DNA of 64,000 nt from Fulvimonas sp. R45 (GCF_030504985.1 NZ_JASERU010000006.1:62001-126000), one strand, 5' to 3'. Counted from the stretch's first letter, positions 9,133-17,291 are shown. A program made the numbers and translations. The notes: generated from the letters alone by a model not told the origin.

Positions 9133-9882
9133 ATGCGCAAGAAACTCGTCGCGGGCAACTGGAAGATGCACGGCAGCCGTTCGATGGCCGAGGCGCTGGT
9201 CGACGGGATCGTCGCCGCCAGGCCGGACGGCGTCGACGTGCTGGTGTTTCCGCCGTTCCCCTACCTGGCCGGAGCCGTGGAGCGCTGCGCCGACAGCGGC
9301 GTGGGCGTGGGCGCGCAGGACGTGAGCGAGCACGAGGGGCAAGGCGCCTACACGGGCGAAGTCTCCTCCGCGATGCTGGTCGACGTAGGCGCGCGCTGGA
9401 CGCTGGTGGGCCATTCCGAGCGTCGCCAGTACCACGGCGAGAGCAGCGCACTGGTGGCACGCAAGTTCGCCGCGGCACGGGCCGGCGGCCTCACGCCGAT
9501 CCTGTGCGTGGGCGAGACGCTGGCGCAGCGCGAGGCGGGCGAGGCCGAGGCGGTGATCACCGCCCAGTTGCAGGCGGTGCTGGCGCACAACGGCATCGCC
9601 AGCTTCGACACCGCGCTGGTGGCCTACGAGCCGGTATGGGCGATCGGCACCGGCCGCACCGCCACACCGGAACAGGCGCAGCAGATGCACGCCTTTATCC
9701 GTAGCCAACTGGCGAAAGAGGATGCTATGATTGCCGGTCTGACGCGGCTGCTTTATGGCGGCAGCGTGAAGGCGGCCAACGCCGCGGAACTGTTCGCGCA
9801 GCCGGACGTGGATGGCGGGTTGATCGGCGGCGCCTCTCTGGCGGCCTCCGATTTCCTGGACATCTGCGCCGCGGCGCGCTGA
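9133..9882 (+). CDS. tpiA: Triosephosphate isomerase
   Basis: Interconverts dihydroxyacetone phosphate and glyceraldehyde-3-phosphate in glycolysis and gluconeogenesis. The 249-residue TIM barrel is of standard length. It begins MRKKLVAGNWKMHGS with the catalytic Asn/Lys of AGNWKM, has the electrophilic His94 in GHSERR, the catalytic base Glu166 in YEPVWAIGTG, and the phosphate-gripping LLYGGSVKAANA and GGLIGGASL near the end. secG follows after 19 bases, the widespread tpiA-secG pairing. Confidence 0.97.
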   Translation: MRKKLVAGNWKMHGSRSMAEALVDGIVAARPDGVDVLVFPPFPYLAGAVERCADSGVGVGAQDVSEHEGQGAYTGEVSSAMLVDVGARWTLVGHSERRQYHGESSALVARKFAAARAGGLTPILCVGETLAQREAGEAEAVITAQLQAVLAHNGIASFDTALVAYEPVWAIGTGRTATPEQAQQMHAFIRSQLAKEDAMIAGLTRLLYGGSVKAANAAELFAQPDVDGGLIGGASLAASDFLDICAAAR

Positions 9883-9901
9883 GCGCGCTACGGAACACAC
9901 C

Positions 9902-10342
9902 ATGTTCGTCATCTTCAGCGTCTTCTACATCCTGATCGCCGCGGCGATGATCGTGCTGATCCTGATGCAGCGCGGCGCCGGCGCCGACGCCGGCTCGGGC
10001 TTCGGTGCGGGCGCGTCCGCCACGGTGTTCGGCGCGCGCGGCTCGGCCAACTTCATGTCGCGCGCCACCGCGGTGCTCGCCACGCTGTTCTTCCTGCTCA
10101 GCCTCGGCATGGGCATCTACCTGAAGGTCAACGGCGCGCCGCAGCAGAGCGCGAACAACGACCTCGGCGTGATGGCGGGACTTGGCAAGCAGCCCGCGAA
10201 GTCCCAGAATGCGCAGCCCGCGGCGCCGGCCGCTCCGGCCAAGGCGGAAGTGCCTTCGCCCAGCGCCGCCAGCGGCGACGTCCCGGCCGCCCCGGCGACG
10301 AAGACGCAACCCGACGTGCCGGCCGCTCCCGCGAAGCACTGA
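9902..10342 (+). CDS. secG: Preprotein translocase subunit SecG
   Basis: Small subunit of the SecYEG translocon in the inner membrane. Two transmembrane helices are visible (residues ~4-20 and ~50-72) around the conserved loop GAGADAGSGFGAGASATVFG. The C-terminal half (from about residue 80) is a low-complexity Ala/Pro/Lys tail predicted to be disordered, longer than in E. coli SecG (110 aa), as often seen in high-GC gammaproteobacteria. It is directly followed by tRNA-Leu(GAG), an arrangement shared with many gammaproteobacteria. Confidence 0.95.
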   Translation: MFVIFSVFYILIAAAMIVLILMQRGAGADAGSGFGAGASATVFGARGSANFMSRATAVLATLFFLLSLGMGIYLKVNGAPQQSANNDLGVMAGLGKQPAKSQNAQPAAPAAPAKAEVPSPSAASGDVPAAPATKTQPDVPAAPAKH

Positions 10343-10363
10343 AGGATTTCAAGCAAGACACCT

Positions 10364-10448
10364 GCCCAGGTGGCGGAATTGGTAGACGCACTACCTTGAG
10401 GTGGTAGCGCCGAGAGGCGTAGGGGTTCGAGTCCCCTCTTGGGCACCA
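10364..10448 (+). tRNA. tRNA-Leu (anticodon GAG)
   Basis: An 85-nt type-II tRNA with acceptor stem GCCCAGG/CTTGGGC, anticodon stem CTACC/GGTAG around loop TTGAGGT (GAG at 10398-10400), a long variable arm, the T-loop GGTTCGAGTCC and an encoded CCA. It lies 21 bases after secG. Its 3' end faces the integrase remnant. Confidence 0.96.
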
Positions 10449-10469
10449 TTTAATTTCCTTGTAAATCAA

Positions 10470-10506
10470 GGCCCTAGCGGTAGTTGCCACGCTAGGGTTT
10501 CTTGTT
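10470..10506 (+). terminator. Rho-independent terminator after tRNA-Leu
   Basis: Stem CCCTAGCG (10472-10479) pairs with CGCTAGGG (10490-10497) and is followed by TTTCTTGTT. It probably ends the tpiA-secG-tRNA-Leu transcript. Confidence 0.65.
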
Positions 10507-10524
10507 GCGCGGCTACTCCCTGTC

Positions 10525-10716
10525 TCAGGGGTTTCCCGGTGCGTCAAGGTAGGTGCCATTCCGCAGGGCGTCCATGGCCGAGGCTGCGCGCCCAAGGGAT
10601 CGCTTGGCGACGTGGGCGTAGATCGTGGCGGTCGTGAGGATCGTCGTGTGCCCCATCCGAAAGCTTTTGGAGTGCAACACGCGTCTGTCGATTTCTGCCG
10701 GGAACCGGGCGGGTCT
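10525..10716 (-). pseudogene. C-terminal remnant of a phage-type tyrosine integrase
   Basis: On the minus strand an open stretch of about 63 codons ends at 10525 and contains RMGHTTILTTATIYAHVAKR, which matches the box II region of tyrosine recombinases (LGHxxxxTTxxYAHV, with the catalytic Tyr in YAHV). The tail continues SLGRAASAMDALRNG to the stop. An in-frame stop at 10717-10719 and the absence of the upstream catalytic Arg/Lys domains show that only the extreme C-terminus remains. It lies next to tRNA-Leu, a classic integration site, and points toward it. Most of 10449-10825 holds nothing else but the tRNA terminator. The identification rests on one short motif. Confidence 0.65.
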
Positions 10717-10825
10717 TCACGATCGGCGACGCGGCTCGTCTCCGGGTGTCCCACGGCCCCCGTTCATCGCGGTGCGGTCCAACTGAGGCCATCGGCCGAC
10801 GCCTGCCGGCCGGACAGGGCGCGAC

Positions 10826-11758
10826 TCAATGCGACGACACGTAGGCGGACGCTCCCGGCGCCTCCGGCAGGGTGAAGTCCCGTTTCATCCGTTCCACTTC
10901 CTCGACCGGCGGTCTCCCGAATAGCCGCTTGAACTCGCGGCTGAACTGCGAGGCGCTTTCATAGCCGACGGCGGAGGCCGCAGCAGCAGCGGTGGCGTGT
11001 TGCCGAAGCATGAGCAGGCGCGCCTGGTGCAGGCGCGTCGATTGCACGTAGCGCATCGGCGAGGTGCCGGTCATCGCGCGGAAGTGGGCGTGGAAGGTGG
11101 ATGTGCTCATCGCCGCCTCGCCGGCAAGCTCGTCCACGCTGAGTGCCTCGGCGTAGCGGCTGTGGATGACGCGAATCGCGCGCGCCACCATGCCGAACTT
11201 GCCCCGCTGCGCCAGCGCGGTGCGCAGCGAGCCACCCTGGGCGCCGGACAGGATCCGGTAGTAGATCTCGCGCATGAGCGCAGGGCCGAGCACCTCGCCG
11301 TCCGGGGGACTCGCCAGTGCCTCGAGCAGGCGCCGGACCGACGCCGCAAGCGCGTCCTCCATGGGCGAGGCATACAGCCCGCGGGGTGGCGCCGACGAGG
11401 TTCCGCGCCGCTCGTCGATCTGCATGCAGACCTCCGCGGCCACGGCGTGGTCGAGGCGGAAGTAGATCGCCAGCAGCGGTTCGTCCGCCGAGGCGTTCGT
11501 CTCCATCGTGAAGGGCACCGGCACGGAGACGACGAGGTAGTGCTGGTCGTCGTAGACGAAGACCTCGTCGCCGAGGAAACCGCGTTTGCGCCCCTGCGCC
11601 ACGATGACGATGCCGGGCTCGTAGAGCACCGGAGTGCGGCGCAGCGGTCGGTCGGAGCGGAGCAGGCGCACATCCGGCAGCGGCGTCAGCGTGTATCCCT
11701 CCTTCGGCGCAAGTCCGCAGAGCAGGCCGATGATGCGCTGGCAGGAGGATGTGTCCAT
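10826..11758 (-). CDS. AraC family transcriptional regulator
   Basis: A 310-residue regulator with an N-terminal AraC_N-type (PF06719-like) sensor region (TPVLYEPGIVIVAQGRKRGFLG, with YDDQHYLVVSVPVPF) and a C-terminal double helix-turn-helix: SVDELAGEAAMSTSTFHAHF for the first and VGYESASQFSREFKRLFGRPP for the second, the AraC/XylS signature. It is divergently arranged with the SDR gene at 11895 (136 bases between start codons), so it probably controls that gene and itself. Effector unknown. It begins the small accessory patch behind tRNA-Leu. Confidence 0.92.
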   Translation of the reverse strand: MDTSSCQRIIGLLCGLAPKEGYTLTPLPDVRLLRSDRPLRRTPVLYEPGIVIVAQGRKRGFLGDEVFVYDDQHYLVVSVPVPFTMETNASADEPLLAIYFRLDHAVAAEVCMQIDERRGTSSAPPRGLYASPMEDALAASVRRLLEALASPPDGEVLGPALMREIYYRILSGAQGGSLRTALAQRGKFGMVARAIRVIHSRYAEALSVDELAGEAAMSTSTFHAHFRAMTGTSPMRYVQSTRLHQARLLMLRQHATAAAAASAVGYESASQFSREFKRLFGRPPVEEVERMKRDFTLPEAPGASAYVSSH

Positions 11759-11894
11759 GCGGGCACTTTCCGTGTTCCCGGGGCCTGCCGCAAGCGTTGC
11801 TCACAGGATCAGGCAATGACGCCACACGCAAGGCCATGGGGCGCATGGCGCGGGGCACCTACGATCGATGCGATTCCCCACCAGGTGTCCATCC

Positions 11895-12725
11895 ATGAAC
11901 CACAAAACCTTCTTCATCACCGGCGCCAGCAGCGGCTTCGGCCTTGCGCTTGCCCGCGAGGCCCTGTCGGCGGGCCATCGGGTGATCGGCACGGTGCGCA
12001 CCGACGAGGCGCGCCGGGCCTTCGAGGCCCTGAACGGCGAGCGCGCCCACGCTTTCATGCTGGACGTGACCGACATCGACGCCATCCCGGGCGTCGTCGC
12101 CGATGCGGAATCGCGCGCCGGGCCTGTCGACGTGCTCGTGAACAACGCGGGATACGGCCACGAAGGCATTTTCGAGGAGTCCCCGCTCGACGACATGCGC
12201 CGCCAGTTCGAGGTCAACGTGTTCGGCGCCGTGGCGGTCGCCCACGCGTTCGTGCCGCGTTTTCGCGGGCGTCAGCGCGGGCACATCGTCAACATCACCT
12301 CGATGGGCGGCTTCATCACGATGCCGGGCATTGCGTACTACTGCGGAAGCAAGTTCGCGCTCGAGGGCATCAGCGAGGTGCTTGGCAAGGAACTGCGGCC
12401 GTTCGGCGTGTACGTCACCGCCGTCGCCCCGGGCAGCTTCAGGACGGATTGGGCGGGGCGGTCGATGCAGCGATCGCCGCGACGCATTGCCGACTACGAC
12501 GGGATGTTCGACCCCATCCGCCAGGCCCGGCGCGAAAAGAGCGGCAAGCAGCCCGGCGATCCCGAGAAGGCGGCGAAGGCCATCCTGACCCTGGTCGGCC
12601 AGCCGGATCCGCCTGCGCATCTCCTGCTCGGCAGCGATGCGCTTTCCCTCGTGCGCGGGAAGCTGGCCGCCCTGGCCTCGGAGATCGATGCCTGGGAAAC
12701 CCTGACACGATCGACCGATGGCTGA
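11895..12725 (+). CDS. SDR family NAD(P)-dependent oxidoreductase
   Basis: Classical short-chain dehydrogenase, 276 residues from the ATG at 11895; an in-frame ATG at 11868 is possible but adds residues before the Rossmann strand. NAD(P) motif TGASSGFGLALA, then VLVNNAGYGHEG, and the active-site YxxxK in YYCGSKFALEG. AAPGSF-type downstream residues (VAPGSFRTDW) are present. Enzymes of this subtype commonly sit beside AraC regulators. Substrate unknown. A bidirectional terminator separates it from the convergent azoR gene. Confidence 0.9.
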   Translation: MNHKTFFITGASSGFGLALAREALSAGHRVIGTVRTDEARRAFEALNGERAHAFMLDVTDIDAIPGVVADAESRAGPVDVLVNNAGYGHEGIFEESPLDDMRRQFEVNVFGAVAVAHAFVPRFRGRQRGHIVNITSMGGFITMPGIAYYCGSKFALEGISEVLGKELRPFGVYVTAVAPGSFRTDWAGRSMQRSPRRIADYDGMFDPIRQARREKSGKQPGDPEKAAKAILTLVGQPDPPAHLLLGSDALSLVRGKLAALASEIDAWETLTRSTDG

Positions 12726-12756
12726 CGCTGATGCCCCCGGCCGGCCACCGTTGCGC

Positions 12757-12784
12757 AAAAAGCCCGCCGTGAGGCGGGCTTTCC
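12757..12784. terminator. Bidirectional terminator between SDR gene and azoR
   Basis: AAAAAGCCCGCC pairs with GGCGGGCTTT around a short loop, with A-run and T-run on opposite sides. It lies between two convergent stop codons and can serve both strands. Confidence 0.85.
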
Positions 12785-12807
12785 ACGAGTGGTGCGGCAA
12801 TCCCGCC

Positions 12808-13392
12808 TCAGGCGGCCTGCGCGAACAACTTGCCGATCGACTCGTGCGCCGACGCCAGCGCCTTGCGCTTGTGCTCCTCGTTGAGGTTGAGGCCTTCGGC
12901 ACGGACGAATTCGAGCTCGGGGATGCCCAGGAAGCCGAACACGGCACGCAGGTACGGTTCCTGGAAGTCCATCGCGGCACCGGCGCTGCCGGGGCTATAA
13001 ATGCCGCCGCGGCTGGAGGCCACGATCACGCGCTTGCCGCCCGCCAGGCCTTCGGGGCCATCGGCGGTGTAGCGGAAGGTCTTGCCGGCCACCGCGATGC
13101 GGTCGATCCAGGTCTTGAGCTGGCTGGGGATGCCGAAGTTGTACATCGGCGCGCCGATCACCACGATGTCGGCGGCCAGGAACTCTTCCAGCGCCTCGCT
13201 GCCGGCGAGGGCGGCCGGGTCGCTGGCGTCGGCCACCGGCTGCCAGTGGGGCAGGGGCTGGGCGGCCAGGTCGCGGTGGCTGACTTCCAGCGATGCATGC
13301 TGGTCCTTCAGCTGGTCGACGATGCGCGCGGACAGCGCGCGGGAAACCGAGTGCTGGCCCAGGGCGCTGGAATCGATATGCAGCAGTTTCAT
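12808..13392 (-). CDS. azoR: FMN-dependent NADH-azoreductase
   Basis: Flavodoxin-fold quinone/azo reductase of 194 residues. The N-terminal phosphate-binding segment MKLLHIDSSALGQHSVSR, the flavin contact APMYNFGIPSQLKTWIDR and the SSRGGIYSPGS loop match AzoR. Such enzymes reduce quinones and azo compounds with NADH and are linked to thiol and quinone stress. The ATG at 13392 is chosen because it starts the first beta strand; an in-frame ATG at 13419 is less likely. It is divergent from a LysR regulator across a clear palindrome, the usual azoR/qorR-type control layout. Confidence 0.93.
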   Translation of the reverse strand: MKLLHIDSSALGQHSVSRALSARIVDQLKDQHASLEVSHRDLAAQPLPHWQPVADASDPAALAGSEALEEFLAADIVVIGAPMYNFGIPSQLKTWIDRIAVAGKTFRYTADGPEGLAGGKRVIVASSRGGIYSPGSAGAAMDFQEPYLRAVFGFLGIPELEFVRAEGLNLNEEHKRKALASAHESIGKLFAQAA

Positions 13393-13456
13393 GGCATGTG
13401 TCCCGGTCGATGCCGCCAAGCGGCGTTGGAAACACGATAGGCTCGATACAATCCGG

Positions 13457-13485
13457 CGATAAGTAGGCTAAGATCGGACTTATCG
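13457..13485. promoter_or_regulatory. Palindromic operator between azoR and LysR gene
   Basis: Perfect 8-bp half-sites CGATAAGT (13457-13464) and ACTTATCG (13478-13485) are separated by 13 bases in the 112-base divergent intergenic region. The size and position fit a LysR-type binding site controlling both genes. The assignment to this regulator is inferred. Confidence 0.65.
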
Positions 13486-13504
13486 TTCGTGGTGGGAAAC
13501 ATTC

Positions 13505-14470
13505 ATGACCATGCTGGAAGGCGCCCTGCAGGATCTCAATGACCTGTATTTCTTCGCCGCGGTGGTGGAACACGGCGGTTTCTCGGCGGCGGGACGCGCG
13601 CTGGGCATTCCCAAGTCGCGCCTGAGCAAGCGGGTCGCGCAACTGGAGGAACGCCTGGGCGTGCGCCTGCTGCAGCGGACCACGCGCCGCTTCGTGGTCA
13701 CCGAAGTGGGCGAGCGCTTCTACGGACACTGTCGCGCCGTGCTGGAGGAGGCGCGCGCGGCGCAGGAGGCGGTGGACGAATTGCGCGCCGAGCCGCGTGG
13801 CGTGGTGCGGATCAGCTGCCCCGTCTCGCTGACGCAGACCGTGCTAGCCCACGTGCTGCCGGATTTCCTGGCGCGCTATCCGAAGCTGCAGGTGCGCGTG
13901 CAGTCCACCAACCGCCGGGTGGACCTGATCGGCGAGGGCTACGACCTGGCGATCCGGGTGCGCAACAAGCTGGACACCGACGCGAACCTGGTCGTGCGCA
14001 GCTTCGGCCTGTCGCGCGTGCTGGTGGTGGCCAGCCCCGGCCTGCTCAAGGCGCAGGGCCGGCCCCAGCAGCCGGCCGAGCTGCCGCGGCTGCCGGCGCT
14101 GTCGATGCAGGAGCACGAGGGCGCCCAGGTGTGGGAACTGATCGACGCCCAGGGACAGCGCAGCAGCGTGGAGATGCAGGCGCGCCTCATCACCGGCGAT
14201 TTCGCGATGCTGCTGGAAGCGGCGCGGCGCGGCATGGGCGTGACCCTGCTGCCGGAATTCGTCTGCGCGCCGGCGATCACGCGCGGCGAACTGGAGGTAG
14301 TGCTGCCGGAGTGGAGCGCGCCTGACGGCACGATGCATTTCGTCTACCCCAGCCGGCGCGGCATGCTGCCGGGCGTGCGCGCGCTGGTGGATTTCCTGGC
14401 CGAGCGCCTGCCCGAGGCCGCCCGGCGCAAGCACGAGGAGTGCAGGGTGCGACCGCTGCCCGCGCTGTGA
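13505..14470 (+). CDS. LysR family transcriptional regulator
   Basis: A 321-residue LysR-type regulator. The N-terminal winged helix-turn-helix is clear: LNDLYFFAAVVEHGGFSAAG, then SRLSKRVAQLEERLGVRLLQ. The periplasmic-binding-protein-like effector domain follows (VVRISCPVSLTQTVLAHVLP; YDLAIRVRNKLDTD). The pattern is that of the PtxR/YhcS-like LysR group often found divergent from azoreductase, quinone reductase or pirin genes. It likely regulates azoR and itself through the palindrome at 13457-13485. Confidence 0.93.
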   Translation: MTMLEGALQDLNDLYFFAAVVEHGGFSAAGRALGIPKSRLSKRVAQLEERLGVRLLQRTTRRFVVTEVGERFYGHCRAVLEEARAAQEAVDELRAEPRGVVRISCPVSLTQTVLAHVLPDFLARYPKLQVRVQSTNRRVDLIGEGYDLAIRVRNKLDTDANLVVRSFGLSRVLVVASPGLLKAQGRPQQPAELPRLPALSMQEHEGAQVWELIDAQGQRSSVEMQARLITGDFAMLLEAARRGMGVTLLPEFVCAPAITRGELEVVLPEWSAPDGTMHFVYPSRRGMLPGVRALVDFLAERLPEAARRKHEECRVRPLPAL

Positions 14471-14516
14471 ACCGGCCGTGCTAGGCTGCGCGTTTGGACA
14501 TCCATACCTCCGCACG

Positions 14517-15662
14517 ATGACTATCGACACCAAGCTGCCCAAGGTCGGCACCACCATCTTCACCGTGATGAGCCAGCTGGCGCTGGAGCACAAGGCGGTG
14601 AACCTGGGCCAGGGCTTTCCCGACTACGAACCGCCGCAGGCGCTGCGCGACGCGGTGACGCGCGCCATGGCCGAGGGCTGCAACCAGTACGCGCCGGGCA
14701 TCGGCCTGGCTTCGCTGCGCGAGCAGATCGCGCTGAAGACCGAACGCCTGTACGGCCATCGCGTGGATCCGGCCACCGAGGTGACCGTGACGTCCGGCGC
14801 CACCGAGGCGCTGTTCGCCGCCATCGCCGCGCTGGTGCGCGCGGGCGAGGAAGTGATCGTGTTCGACCCGGCCTACGACAGCTACGAGCCGGCGATCGAG
14901 CTGCAGGGCGCGCGCGCGGTGCACATTCCCCTGACCCTGCCGGACTTCTCCATCGACTGGCAGCGCGTGCGCGACGCGGTGACGCCGAAAACGCGCATGA
15001 TCCTGGTCAACAGCCCGCACAACCCGTCCGGCGCCACGCTGTCGGCGGACGACCTGGACGAGTTGGCTGCGGTGGTGCGCGACACCGGCATCGTGGTGCT
15101 GTCCGACGAGGTGTACGAGCACATCGTCTACGACGGCGCCGAACACCAGAGCGTGCTGCGCCATCCGGAGCTGGCGGAACGCAGCGTGGTGGTGTCGAGC
15201 TTCGGCAAGACCTACCACTGCACCGGCTGGAAGGTCGGCTACGCGGTGGCGGCGAAGCCGCTGTCGGCGGAATTCCGCAAGGTGCACCAGTACCTCACGT
15301 TCTGCACCTTTCATCCGGCGCAGGTGGCGTTCGCCGAGTTCCTCGCCAGCGATCCGCGGCATTACCTGGAACTGCCGGCGTTCTACCAGGCCAAGCGCGA
15401 CCGTTTCCGCGAGCTGCTGCGGCCCTCGCGGCTGAAGCTGCTGGACGTGCCGGGCGGTTACTTCCAGCTGGTGGATTACTCGGCGATCCGCGACGAGGAC
15501 GACCTCGCTTTCAGCCGCTGGCTGGTAGAGCAGGGCGGCGTGGCCAGCATCCCGTTGTCGCCGTTCTGCGAGCGGCCGGCGGGCGCGCGCCTGCTGCGGC
15601 TGTGCTTCGCCAAGAACGACGCCACCCTCGAAGCGGGAGCCGAACGCCTGTGCAAGCTCTGA
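14517..15662 (+). CDS. ybdL: Methionine aminotransferase (YbdL-like, class I/II PLP)
   Basis: PLP-dependent fold-type I aminotransferase of about 381 residues. It shows LGQGFPDYEPP, QYAPGIGLASLREQIA, VTSGATEALFAAI, VNSPHNPSGA, the cofactor Asp in LSDEVYEHIVYDG, the Schiff-base Lys in SSFGKTYHCTGWKVGY and a C-terminal Arg (RLLRLCFAKND). This pattern matches YbdL/glutamine transaminase K-type enzymes, which transaminate methionine or glutamine with 2-oxo acids. The ATG at 14517 is preferred to an upstream one at 14478. The next gene overlaps its end and is the matching omega-amidase, supporting the call. Confidence 0.9.
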   Translation: MTIDTKLPKVGTTIFTVMSQLALEHKAVNLGQGFPDYEPPQALRDAVTRAMAEGCNQYAPGIGLASLREQIALKTERLYGHRVDPATEVTVTSGATEALFAAIAALVRAGEEVIVFDPAYDSYEPAIELQGARAVHIPLTLPDFSIDWQRVRDAVTPKTRMILVNSPHNPSGATLSADDLDELAAVVRDTGIVVLSDEVYEHIVYDGAEHQSVLRHPELAERSVVVSSFGKTYHCTGWKVGYAVAAKPLSAEFRKVHQYLTFCTFHPAQVAFAEFLASDPRHYLELPAFYQAKRDRFRELLRPSRLKLLDVPGGYFQLVDYSAIRDEDDLAFSRWLVEQGGVASIPLSPFCERPAGARLLRLCFAKNDATLEAGAERLCKL

Positions 15663-16447
15663 ACGTCACCCTGGTGCAGGGCGCCACGCGCTGGCACGAC
15701 GCGCCGGCCAACCGCGACTACTACGCGGGCCTCGTGCGCCGCGCCGGCCCGAGCGACCTGGTGGTGCTGCCGGAAACCTTCCTGTCCGGTTTCAGCAACG
15801 ACATCGCCGCCAGTGCCGGGACGATGGACGGCGAGGGCGTGGCGTGGATGCGCGCGCTGGCGGCTGAGGTGGACGCGGTGGTCTGCGGCAGCCTGGCGAT
15901 CCGCGAGGACGGCACGGTGTTCAACCGCCTGCTGTGGATGCGTCCGGACGGCACCCACGCGCAATACGACAAGCGGCACCTGTTCCGCATGGCCGGCGAA
16001 CACACGCGCTACGGTGGCGGCAGCGAGCGGCTGGTGGTGGAGTTGAAGGGCTGGCGCATCCTGCCGCAGGTCTGCTACGACCTGCGCTTTCCGGTCTGGC
16101 TGCGCAACCGCCGCGACGAGAAGGCCGCGGGCGGCATGGACTACGACCTGGTGCTGTTCGTGGCGAACTGGCCGGCGCCGCGCCGGCAGCCGTGGCGCAC
16201 GCTGCTGCGCGCGCGGGCGATCGAGAACCTGTGCTACGTGGTGGGCGTGAACCGCGTGGGCACCGACGGCAACGACTTGCCCTACGCGGGCGACAGCGTG
16301 GCGGTCGATCCGGTGGGCGAGCCCCTGCTTGAGCTCGGTGCGCAGGAACAGGTGGCAACGGTGCGCCTCGACCCCGCGCTGCTGCTGGCGCACCGCGAAC
16401 GCTTCCCGGCATGGATGGACGCCGACGAGTTCGAACTGCGCCCGTAG
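15650..16447 (+). CDS. yafV: Omega-amidase, carbon-nitrogen hydrolase family (YafV-like)
   Basis: Nitrilase-superfamily amidase of 265 residues. The Glu-Lys-Cys catalytic triad is visible in VVLPETFLSGF, AQYDKRHLFRMAGE and LPQVCYDLRFPVW. Omega-amidases hydrolyse 2-oxoglutaramate or 2-oxosuccinamate, pulling glutamine-dependent transamination forward in methionine salvage. The GTG at 15650 is chosen: it precedes the first beta strand (ALNVTLVQG) and overlaps the aminotransferase gene by 13 bases, so the two are translationally coupled. The upstream in-frame extension is a shadow of the aminotransferase. Confidence 0.92.
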   Translation: MQALNVTLVQGATRWHDAPANRDYYAGLVRRAGPSDLVVLPETFLSGFSNDIAASAGTMDGEGVAWMRALAAEVDAVVCGSLAIREDGTVFNRLLWMRPDGTHAQYDKRHLFRMAGEHTRYGGGSERLVVELKGWRILPQVCYDLRFPVWLRNRRDEKAAGGMDYDLVLFVANWPAPRRQPWRTLLRARAIENLCYVVGVNRVGTDGNDLPYAGDSVAVDPVGEPLLELGAQEQVATVRLDPALLLAHRERFPAWMDADEFELRP

Positions 16448-16495
16448 CGGAGGCCCGACGCGCGCCGCGGCCGAGAAAAAAGTTTGCGAAAAGTG

Positions 16496-16524
16496 TTGAC
16501 GCCCGCGTCCCGAATCTGAATAAT
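16496..16524 (+). promoter_or_regulatory. Sigma-70 promoter of the tRNA operon
   Basis: TTGACG (16496-16501), 17-base spacer, AATAAT (16519-16524), in an AT-richer patch 65 bases before tRNA-Arg(ACG). Confidence 0.75.
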
Positions 16525-16589
16525 TCCGCCTCTCGCTTCGGCGCCTTCCACTTCATCGGGAAACGCGACCGGAGCAAAGTTTTTACCGC

Positions 16590-16666
16590 GCGCCCGTAGC
16601 TCAGTTGGATAGAGTACCAGGCTACGAACTTGGTGGTCGGGAGTTCGAATCTCTCCGGGCGCGCCA
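16590..16666 (+). tRNA. tRNA-Arg (anticodon ACG)
   Basis: Acceptor GCGCCCG/CGGGCGC, anticodon loop CTACGAA (ACG at 16624-16626), T-loop GTTCGAATC and encoded CCA; 77 nt. First gene of the five-tRNA cluster. Confidence 0.97.
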
Positions 16667-16766
16667 TTATTGCAAGGCACGATGCTTCGGCATCGTGGAT
16701 GCCGAGGGCAGGACATCGCCCGAGGCGCCGGACGGAAATTTGAAGTTCGGTGTGCTTCGATACGGA

Positions 16767-16795
16767 TTGACTGGACGGAGTATCACCCTTAGCAT
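16767..16795 (+). promoter_or_regulatory. Possible internal promoter before tRNA-Pro
   Basis: TTGACT, 17-base spacer and TAGCAT lie in the 169-base spacer between tRNA-Arg and tRNA-Pro. The spacer also has a hairpin (CACGATGC/GCATCGTG, 16678-16697) that could attenuate upstream transcription. Confidence 0.5.
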
Positions 16796-16835
16796 TCGAA
16801 GGCTTCGGTGCGCGAAAGTGATCGAAGCGTCCGAA

Positions 16836-16912
16836 CGGGGTATAGCTCAGTCTGGTAGAGCGCCAGCTTTGGGAGCTGGATGTCGGGGGTTCGAATCCCT
16901 CTGCCCCGACCA
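16836..16912 (+). tRNA. tRNA-Pro (anticodon TGG)
   Basis: Acceptor CGGGGTA/TGCCCCG, anticodon stem CCAGC/GCTGG with loop TTTGGGA, T-loop GTTCGAATC, encoded CCA; 77 nt. Confidence 0.97.
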
Positions 16913-16934
16913 GCAGGCGTTATGCTGGACCCAG

Positions 16935-17011
16935 GCGCCTGTAGCTCAACCGGATAGAGCATCGGCCTTCTAAGCCGACGGTTGCAGGTTCGATTCCTGT
17001 CGGGCGCGCCA
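16935..17011 (+). tRNA. tRNA-Arg (anticodon TCT)
   Basis: Acceptor GCGCCTG/CGGGCGC (one T-G pair), anticodon stem TCGGC/GCCGA with loop CTTCTAA, encoded CCA; 77 nt. Confidence 0.97.
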
Positions 17012-17025
17012 GATCCAGGTTCTAC

Positions 17026-17103
17026 GGTGGGCGTAGCTCAGCTGGTTAGAGTACCGGATTGTGATTCCGGTTGTCGTGGGTTCGAATCCCATCGTCCACC
17101 CCA
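17026..17103 (+). tRNA. tRNA-His (anticodon GTG)
   Basis: Acceptor GTGGGCG/CGTCCAC with the histidine-specific extra G at -1 (17026) opposite the discriminator C (17100). Anticodon stem CCGGA/TCCGG with loop TTGTGAT; encoded CCA. Confidence 0.97.
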
Positions 17104-17117
17104 AATTCGAGTTTCAA

Positions 17118-17193
<76 letters not shown>

Positions 17194-17200
17194 AACGGAC

Positions 17201-17233
17201 GAAGGCCCGCGGCGACGCGGGCCTTCGTTTTTC
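17201..17233 (+). terminator. Terminator of the tRNA cluster
   Basis: GAAGGCCCGC pairs with GCGGGCCTTC and is followed by GTTTTT, 8 bases after tRNA-Lys. Confidence 0.9.
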
Positions 17234-17291
17234 CTGTCCGGCCGGCCGGCCGGGCTCGGCGGCACGGTCGTGCGACATGTGCGCCACGTGC

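Noticed and set aside
10449-10825. Intact attachment-site duplication of the tRNA-Leu 3' end
   Set aside because: No second copy of the tRNA 3' sequence could be seen downstream within the inspected patch, so no att site is claimed.
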